From Cercis canadensis (Eukaryota; Streptophyta; Magnoliopsida; Fabales; Fabaceae), in contig QAOA01005801.1 of assembly GCA_003255065.1 (NCBI GenBank), positions 1,593,540 through 1,657,539 of the forward strand: a stretch of DNA of 64,000 bases. Reading direction: 5' to 3'. Below are positions 57,620 to 64,000 of the stretch, in pieces (position 1 is the first letter of the stretch; every line of letters begins with the position of its first letter). The translations under genes and the position numbers were made by a program. The notes under the pieces are model-generated. The model did no database searches. It was not told the origin of the DNA and was given only the letters and a program-made list of their open reading frames with translations.

Positions 57620-58060
57620 ATCACTAGCCCTAAATTACCATAACCTAAATCCTAAACCCTAATCCTAAACCCCTTAAATCCTAAAACCTAAACCTTAAAC
57701 CCCATAAACCCTAAATAACCATAACACAAACTTCAAACCCTAACTCAACCCCTTAAATGCTAAATCACATACCTTAACTGTAAACCCTAAAATATAACCC
57801 AACCTTAAACCCCTTAAATCCCAAACCCTAAACTCTCATAACCTAAACTCTAAACCCTAACCTTGAACCCCTTAAATCTTAAACCTTAAACTCTCATAAC
57901 CTAAACCCTAAACTCTAACCCTAAACCTCTTAAATTCTAAACCCTAAAACATAACCCAAACCTAAACCCTAAACCCCATAAATCCTAAACCTTATAAACC
58001 CTAAATCCTATCCTAAACCCCAAATCCTATCACCAAACCCTAAACCAAAAATTTGGCAGT
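57620..58060. repeat. Degenerate telomere-like (CCCTAAA) array
   Basis: About 440 bp built from AAACCCTAA, TAAACCCC, CCTTAAATCC and AACCTAAA words, i.e. diverged copies of the plant telomere unit. It lies directly upstream of the transposase start and is not a chromosome end, since transposon DNA lies on both sides. Confidence 0.85.
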
Positions 58061-58454
58061 CTCCCCTAAAACTTGAACAGTCCAGAAATTAAAATTTCGC
58101 ACAATTACACATGAACTCAGTCAAAAAAAAAAAAAAAACCATTAATTCTATAACTTAAAATTAGCTAGCTATATAAGTAAAAATTACACCATTACAAAAC
58201 AAATTCTACACAATAGTAAAAATTAAAAAACAAATCCTACACCATTCAAAAAATAAATAAAAAAATCCTGAATTATTCCACATCAATAATTTAACAAAAC
58301 TCTCAAACTAATTATAACAAATGATATCAAATTCCTTATCAATTTCACTACCCTAAATTCAGTCATAGACCTACACTATTTAGCTACATCCAAAACAACT
58401 CTTATACTATCTAAAATAACCAATAAATATTTTAAACAATTAAAGGATATGATA
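58061..58454. other. A-rich spacer, no gene seen
   Basis: Low-complexity A-rich DNA with (AAATTCTACAC.ATT) phrases repeated. Confidence 0.45.
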
Positions 58455-59911
58455 TGTGATTGGTGTTGTCGCTTAACCAATTAAATTAAACCGAATCCCC
58501 TAATTAGAATGCAATAGAGGGCATAATCTGGGTTTGTCTCACAAGGAATGTAATGTGTAATCAATAATTTCAAGTTAAAAACAGGGGATTTTTGAAACAA
58601 GATTATAATAGCAAATTGCAGAATTAAACAAAGATTAATGTAGTTGATTAAAGGCGTAACCTAGCTAGACATCTATCAAAAACCGGTTTGATTCATCCTA
58701 GATTAACATGAGTGATTAAGTCTTAATGTAGCAATGCTAATTGAGTTTAATCATAACCGAAATCTCTAATTGTGACTAATTATTCCTACTAAGTTATCAC
58801 TTAGAATTCGATTAACCACATACAATCACTAATCTTGTAATCACAAAGACTAAGCAATTAGTGATTAATCTAAAAACCGAACATCAATTAACATAGCATA
58901 GCTTCTTTGAATTCTAACCACAGATTAAAGATTGATCAATCTAAATTCTATTTCTTACTTCAATATCCATATAAATCACAAAGATCTCCATGAATTCATA
59001 CAAAGATTAAAGCAAGACAGAAATTCAAAGAAGAAGAAATTGCATTAAGTTTAATCCAATTAAAAACATAATCTCAAAATCAAAACCAAATTTAATCAGG
59101 AGTCTAACTCGGTTACAAGGATTCTACTCCTCCATGGTCATGAAATCCAAGCTCCAATGGAGAAGTGCAGTCATAAATCAAAGAGCTCCAAACTTTTCAA
59201 GAGAGAAAACAAAAGCTGCCTAGTCTAGAATTGATAACTCGTCTGCCTCCTTTCTCTGCTTATAACTTCCTAATTTTCATGCACACCTAATTTACCCCTA
59301 ACCTAGTTTAAACCTCTGAACCTCAGCTTCAAATAGGCTCCAGTTTGGGCCTAATTGGGCCTGAATTGAGGAAGTTAAGCCCATTTAAGTCCATCTAGGT
59401 CCATATAGGTCTCTGGACTAATCAGCCATTTTCGACAGGCAATAAGACCATCTTAACTTCATAATGTATTGAACCTACCTTCATAACAATTTAAGCCCTA
59501 CGCCTTAGCTTTCCAATGGGACCAGTTTCAAGTCCATACAACATGTACAGCACAAGTTATGGTCCAAACACTGCATGCGGGTCAGGATCCAGCAGCAGCA
59601 ACACTACTCTAACTTCCGGGTTACATTTGACCCACTGAATGTCTAAATTGGCCTTGGAGGTCTAAATGAAAGTTGTAGATAATCCTCTTAGCTTTCCTAT
59701 AAGGCAAGAATCACAATTTTTAGACATACAGAACTAAATATATACCTGAAATACAAAATAGTGTCAAAACCCTAATAATGCTGAAAAATACACTTAAGCC
59801 CAATTTGAACCTAATTAATGAAATATGACCCAAGCCCAATCAAATAAGCCCAAAATAGGATTAAGAGGTTAAAAATGGGGATTAATTAATATATAAAAAT
59901 AATGTTCATCA
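58455..59911 (-). repeat. Athila-type 3' LTR
   Basis: About 1,457 bp; right end fixed by the polypurine tract (TCA at 59909-59911, i.e. TGA on the reverse strand). The left end at TGTGATTGG (58455) is the best TG candidate but uncertain without the other LTR. It lacks the 15-bp minisatellite of the related LTRs. Confidence 0.8.
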
Positions 59912-59951
59912 AATCCCTCCACACTTATCCTTTGCACGGCCCGGGCAAACT
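59912..59951 (-). promoter_or_regulatory. Polypurine tract
   Basis: On the reverse strand: GGGCCGTGCAAAGGATAAG, TGTGGAGGGATTT, then the LTR. It has the same form as the tract at 43661-43694. Confidence 0.82.
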
Positions 59952-61553
59952 AGAGTTAAAACTAGGAAAAAAGGAAAACAACTAAGACAACTAAGAGATC
60001 ATTTCTCAACAACAACTTCCAAGAATGCAAAAGTTAAGTGAGCAAGAAGAACAATCAATAATTTAAAAGAATCAAAACAATCATGAATCTATTTCTTGCA
60101 CTTTCAATCAACAAGCATGGTGAATTCAAATGAAGTGAAGAACTAAGAAAGAGAGAACCTCACACAAGATATATTCTCAATCCCTCAAGTGTTTAAGGGG
60201 GTTATTGTTTCACTCAAATCACATCATGACAATTTGCACTACCATAAGCTTGCTTATTTTCTAATCTCCACTACTTTAAACACATGCATGCACAAATCAA
60301 AAGGACTTTATTTAAGGATGTAATGGGGTCAAGGACCAAGGGAAAAGAAAGAATGAAATATGGATATGGCAAATTAAAACCAAAGAGAGCATGAGAACAT
60401 TAGGAATGATGAGTCAAAACCAACACTAAGCACAAAAATACACCCAAAAGCTCTATGCAATTTTCTTTACACATTTCTTCCTCTTTGGAAAGCAAACCAC
60501 TACTTTTATTCTCTTTTTCTTTACATTTTCTTTTTATGATTTTTTTTTTTAAACAAAATTTTCTTTTCTTTTTTCTTTTGGCTAACATTTCTTTGTCTTT
60601 ACATTTCATATAACCACTTTCCTTCAAATTTCACAAATCTTCCCCTCCACACTTAAAACTTTGTCCGTCCCGGATAAATAGAACTCATCAATTGATCAAC
60701 CAATGCTTTCATACTCCCTAAGGTAGATAGAAACATGGTTTTACAAAACTTGCAATTAGCTAAATGAAAGAATGGAAAAAATAGGCTCAAGGGGGAAATC
60801 AAGGGAAATGATGTTAGGAAGGCTATTTGACTATCTAGCTAGAAAGAAGAAAAAATGGCCTTCATCACATTCATGCATGCAAATGACAATATAGTCTCAA
60901 AAAGAAGCAAAGCAAGTTCTAGAGCAACAAACATCATGAGCACAATGCACACAAGAAAGGAATATATTATGACAATAGGTTCAAAAACTCACTAGGTATG
61001 CTCTATCAAACTTAATCTATCTCATCAAATTTCATCACCAAATTAGCTAACTAAAATATGCAAGAATCTATTCAACCATGCTAGAAACTTCAAAATGACA
61101 ATTGCTTTAGGCTCATAAATTCTAAAATTCTCAAAGTGCTATGGAAAATGCAAAAAGGAAAGGTGGAAAGATGAGTAGAATGAGAGTAAAGCAAAACAGC
61201 AAAACAGAATGAAAAACAACTAGGAAAAATGTGGGACAGCGAATCAAGAAAGGATATCGAACCAGAATTCTGCACAGAAGCTCAAGAAGAAGCGTGAACA
61301 GAATCTAGAACATGCTGAATCACACTAAAATAGCAAACAGAAAAGGGAAGAATAACAGAAAACGCAAAATAGACACGTAAAATAGAACCAACAAACAGAA
61401 TTAAAAACATCAACAGAACAAAACTAAACAACAAGAACAGAAAATTAACATAATCTGAAAGAACAACAAAAGCAGAAACATAATCCGCAAGGACAACAAA
61501 AACAGAAACATAATAATAGAAACATAATCCGAAAGAACTCCCCTGAAGCTCAA
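59952..61553 (-). other. Spacer between integrase and 3' LTR
   Basis: No confident gene. Contains an internal polypurine-like block at 60632-60672 and hydrophobic A/T-driven frames (61557-61282) just behind integrase; the DNA next to the integrase stop, CTTCAGGGGAGTTCTTTCGG on the reverse strand, is shared with the element at 37-45 kb. Confidence 0.5.
60632..60672 (-). other. Internal polypurine-tract-like block
   Basis: On the reverse strand: CCGGGACGGACAAAGTTTTA, AGTGTGGAGGGGAAGATTTG. Parallel to 42990-43033 in the other Athila-type element and about 0.7 kb from the true tract. Confidence 0.75.
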
Positions 61554-62750
61554 TCAAGTCGGGTAGATGGCATCACTTAAACCCATTTCCTCAACCAAAC
61601 TCTTATCTCCACCATGGAACTTCTTAAGTCGATGTCCATTGACCTTAAAGGTCCTCCCCGTAGTCACATCTCGGATTTCAACTGCACCATAAGCAAAAAT
61701 ATTAGTGACAACAAAGGGTCCCTCCCATCGGGATCTCAATTTACCTGGCCACAACTTAAGGCGAGAGTTGTATAGAAGCACTTTCTCCCCCACTTGGAAT
61801 TCCTTCTAAAGGATCAGCTTATCATGAAAGGCCTTAGTCTTCTCTTTGTACAGCCAAGAGTTCTCATAGGCCTCTAATCGGAGTTCCTCTAACTCTTGAA
61901 GTTGTAACTTCCTCTCGACTCCTGCTTGTCCTATGTCCATGTTGCAAGCCCTAACTGCTCAATACGCCTAATGCTCTAACTCTACTGGTAAGTGACATGC
62001 CTTCCTAAAGACAAACCTATAAGGCGACATGCCTATAGGTGTCTTGTAGGCGGTCCGATATGCCCATAAAGCATCCTCCAACCTCTTACTCCAATCCTTT
62101 CTATCCGGCCTCACAGTTTTCTCCAAAATTCTCTTAACCTCTCGATTAGAGACTTTGGCTTGGCCATTCGTCTGAGGATGGTAAGGGGTGGAAGTCTTGT
62201 GGAAAACTCCATACTTGCTCAGCAAGGTCTTCATGTGCCGGTTGCAGAAGTGTGATCCTTGATCACTGATGATCGCTCTGGGTATGCCAAACCTGCAAAA
62301 GATATGTAATCTAACAAACTCGACAACCACATGAGAATCATCAGTCCTGGTGGGAATAGCCTCCACCCACTTGGAAACATAATCCACAGCCAACAGAATA
62401 TAAACAAAGCCAAAGGAAACAGGAAATGGACCCATAAAATCAATACTCCAAACATCAAAATGCTCACAGAACAACAAAGGTTGTTAAGGCATCTCATTCC
62501 TACGAGTTATATTCCCTAATTTTTGGCATTGCTCACAAGATTTACAAAAGGCATATGCATCATGAAACAAAGTGGACCAATATAGACTAGAATCTAATAC
62601 TTTCCTAGCTGTTCTCTGAGGACCAAAATGGCCTCCACAGGCATAGGAATGACAGAAAGTAAGCACAGAATGAAACTCATGGTTAGGCACACATCTCCTA
62701 ATTATCTGATCACTATAGAATCTCCACAAATAAAGATCATCCCACACATA
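61554..62750 (-). pseudogene. Athila-type integrase, two or more stops
   Basis: Reading leftward: zinc domain with HSYACGGHFGPQRTARKVL and CKSCEQCQKLG (about 62660-62510), core with IDFMGPFP (first Asp), [11 protein letters not shown] (second Asp, about 62260) and [20 protein letters not shown] (Glu position near 62130 not clear because Ala-Lys replaces Thr-Glu or similar in the usual GQ-E block), then a C-terminal domain WPGKLRSRWEGPFVVTNIFA and VEIRDVTTGRTFKVNGHRLK (61750-61600), ending at TGA 61554. In-frame stops lie at about 62485 and 61810, both at positions where Gln fits. Nearly complete otherwise. Confidence 0.88.
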
Positions 62751-64000
62751 ATATTTAGCCTCACTCTTAAATTTATCAACGGTGCACGTGTGAGGTGTGC
62801 AGGCAAAGAATGAGCAACCAGATAATTAACAATATCAGCAAACCAGGGAAACTCACCATGCAGCCCTAAAAGCTGCTCGTCAGGGAATGAATCCTGAATG
62901 GGAAACTGCTCATCAGAATCTCTCTTGATCCGGCTCAGGTGGTCAGCAACCACATTCTCTACTCCACTCCTATCTTTAATCTCAAGGTTGAACTCTTGGA
63001 GAAGGAGCATCCATTTAATAAATCTGGGTTTGGCATCTAGTTTCTTCAGGAGGAACNTCGTCAGGGAATGAATCCTGAATGGGAAACTGCTCATCAGAAT
63101 CTCTCTTGATCCGGCTCAGGTGGTCAGCAACCACATTCTCTACTCCACTCCTATCTTTAATCTCAAGGTTGAACTCTTGGAGAAGGAGCATCCATCTAAT
63201 AAATCTGGGTTTGGCATCTAGTTTCTTCAGGAGGAACTTGAGTGCTGCATGGTCAGAAAAAATCACCACATGAGAACAAAGCAAGTAAGATCTAAATTTA
63301 TCTAAAGCAAAGACAATTGCTAAAAGCTCTTTCTCGATTGTGGTGTAGTTCGCTTGGGCAGAATCAAGTGTCCTCGAGGCATAGTAAATTACATGATGGG
63401 CCTTACAAACCCTCTGGGCAAGGACTGCTCCCACTGCGTAGTTGGATGCATCACACATCAACTCAAATGGTAGCGTCAAGTTGGGAGGTTGGATGATGGG
63501 AGTAGAAGTGAGAGCCTTCTTAAGGTGATCAAATGCATCCTTGCAAGGCTGGCTGAAAATGAAATCCACATCCTTTTGTAGCAGTTAGACATCGGGACGG
63601 CAATCTTGCTGAAATCACGAATGAAGCGCCGGTAGAATCCTGCATGACCAAGAAATGAACGAACTTCCCGAACGCATGAGGGGTAAGGCAAAGAAGAAAT
63701 AACATCAATCTTAGTAGGATCTACCTCTAAGCCTTTGCTAGAGACTACATGTCTTAGGACTATACCTTGTTCTACCATAAAATGACACTTTTCAAAATTC
63801 AGAACAAGATTAGTCTCTATACACCTATGCAACACTCTAGACAAGCTATATAAGCAGTCATCAAAGGAAGAGCCATATACAGTAAAATCATCTATGAATA
63901 CCTCCATACAATGCTCTATAAAATCAAAAAAATATACTAATCATGCAACGTTGGAAGGTACCTGGGGCATTGTAAAGACCAAATGGCATCCGCCGGTTTG
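62751..64000 (-). pseudogene. Athila-type RT (C-terminal part) and RNase H
   Basis: Reading leftward from the edge: RT with FIDD (MEVFIDDFTVYGSSFDDCLY, about 63907) as the catalytic motif, [40 protein letters not shown], a frameshift at about 63580, then RNase H ([68 protein letters not shown]). The end of RNase H is given twice because of the duplication at 62877-63237. The polymerase fingers lie beyond the window. Confidence 0.9.
62877..63237. repeat. 180-bp direct duplication around a single N
   Basis: 62877-63056 and 63058-63237 are nearly identical (for example CCATTTAATA versus CCATCTAATA), separated only by the undetermined base at 63057. It duplicates the end of the RNase H frame and is best explained as an unmerged assembly overlap. 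Confidence 0.92.

Larger units (their letters stand above)
58455..64000 (-). mobile_element. Athila-type LTR element, 3' half, runs off the window
   Basis: 3' LTR, polypurine tract, spacer, integrase, RNase H and part of RT, all read on the reverse strand; the 5' half lies beyond the right edge. It is a relative of, but clearly diverged from, the element at 37.2-45.4 kb (shared AACCGGTTTGATTCATCCTA in the LTR, shared spacer blocks). Confidence 0.9.

Noticed and set aside
57620..58060. Chromosome end
   Set aside because: The units are diverged and transposon DNA lies on both sides.
62702..63094. Second RNase H end as a true gene duplication
   Set aside because: The copies are nearly identical and divided by one N, which fits an assembly overlap.

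Overview
This window is nuclear DNA of a flowering plant, most likely a eudicot. The evidence is two spliced genes of plant-specific families (a CYP716/CYP718-type cytochrome P450 and a protein usually annotated 'extra-large G-protein-like'), AT-rich intergenic DNA, and a dense layer of plant transposons: Ty3/gypsy of Athila, Tat and chromovirus type, Ty1/copia of Tork/TNT1 type, Helitron, MULE, hAT, Ptta/En/Spm, MITEs and a SINE. There is no sign of prokaryotic or organellar DNA, no CRISPR array, and no rRNA or tRNA gene was recognised. The species cannot be named from sequence alone.

Layout. 1-2.7 kb: 3' part of a decayed gypsy element, abutting the 3' end of a Helitron (2.7-4.1 kb, with terminal hairpin and CTAG|T end). 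4.1-7.6 kb: intergenic DNA with a degenerate SINE. 7.7-12.5 kb: the only intact host genes, lying tail to tail: a four-exon P450 (7737-9696, +) and a three-exon Cys-rich protein gene (12447-10464, -). 13.2-18.8 kb: MULE-derived DNA with a dead transposase and a second decayed reading frame on the opposite strand. 18.8-20.8 kb: Athila pol fragment. 20894-22489: non-autonomous hAT element with an exact 8-bp target duplication, carrying a captured WD40-like exon. 23.3-24.8 kb: gypsy pol fragment with an internal deletion that joins reverse transcriptase to integrase. 25519-30282: copia element, reverse orientation, with both LTRs and an initiator-Met primer site. 31.4-32.2 kb: RNase H fragment ending at an assembly gap.

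32.9-36.5 kb holds two fold-back MITEs. 37200-45449 is an Athila-type element with 1.8-kb LTRs and 5-bp target duplication CAAGT; it keeps gag and protease but has lost RT, RNase H and integrase. 46078-54028 is a Tat-type element in reverse orientation, with 0.28-kb LTRs and target duplication ATAAC; its RT and integrase catalytic cores are both deleted, and an antisense reading frame of the 'putative gypsy type transposon' family lies between pol and the 3' LTR. 55.9-57.6 kb: Ptta/En/Spm transposase remnant followed by a degenerate telomere-like array. 58.5 kb to the window end: 3' LTR, integrase, RNase H and part of RT of a second Athila-type element, reverse orientation, continuing past the window.

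The host genes occupy about 4 kb; nearly everything else is transposon DNA, most of it inactivated by stop codons at Gln and Trp positions, by frameshifts and by deletions of catalytic cores. The most notable observations are the hAT gene capture, the antisense ORF of the Tat element, a second polypurine-tract-like block shared by two Athila families about 0.7 kb inside the true one, and single-N positions that coincide with duplicated flanks and probably mark unmerged assembly overlaps.
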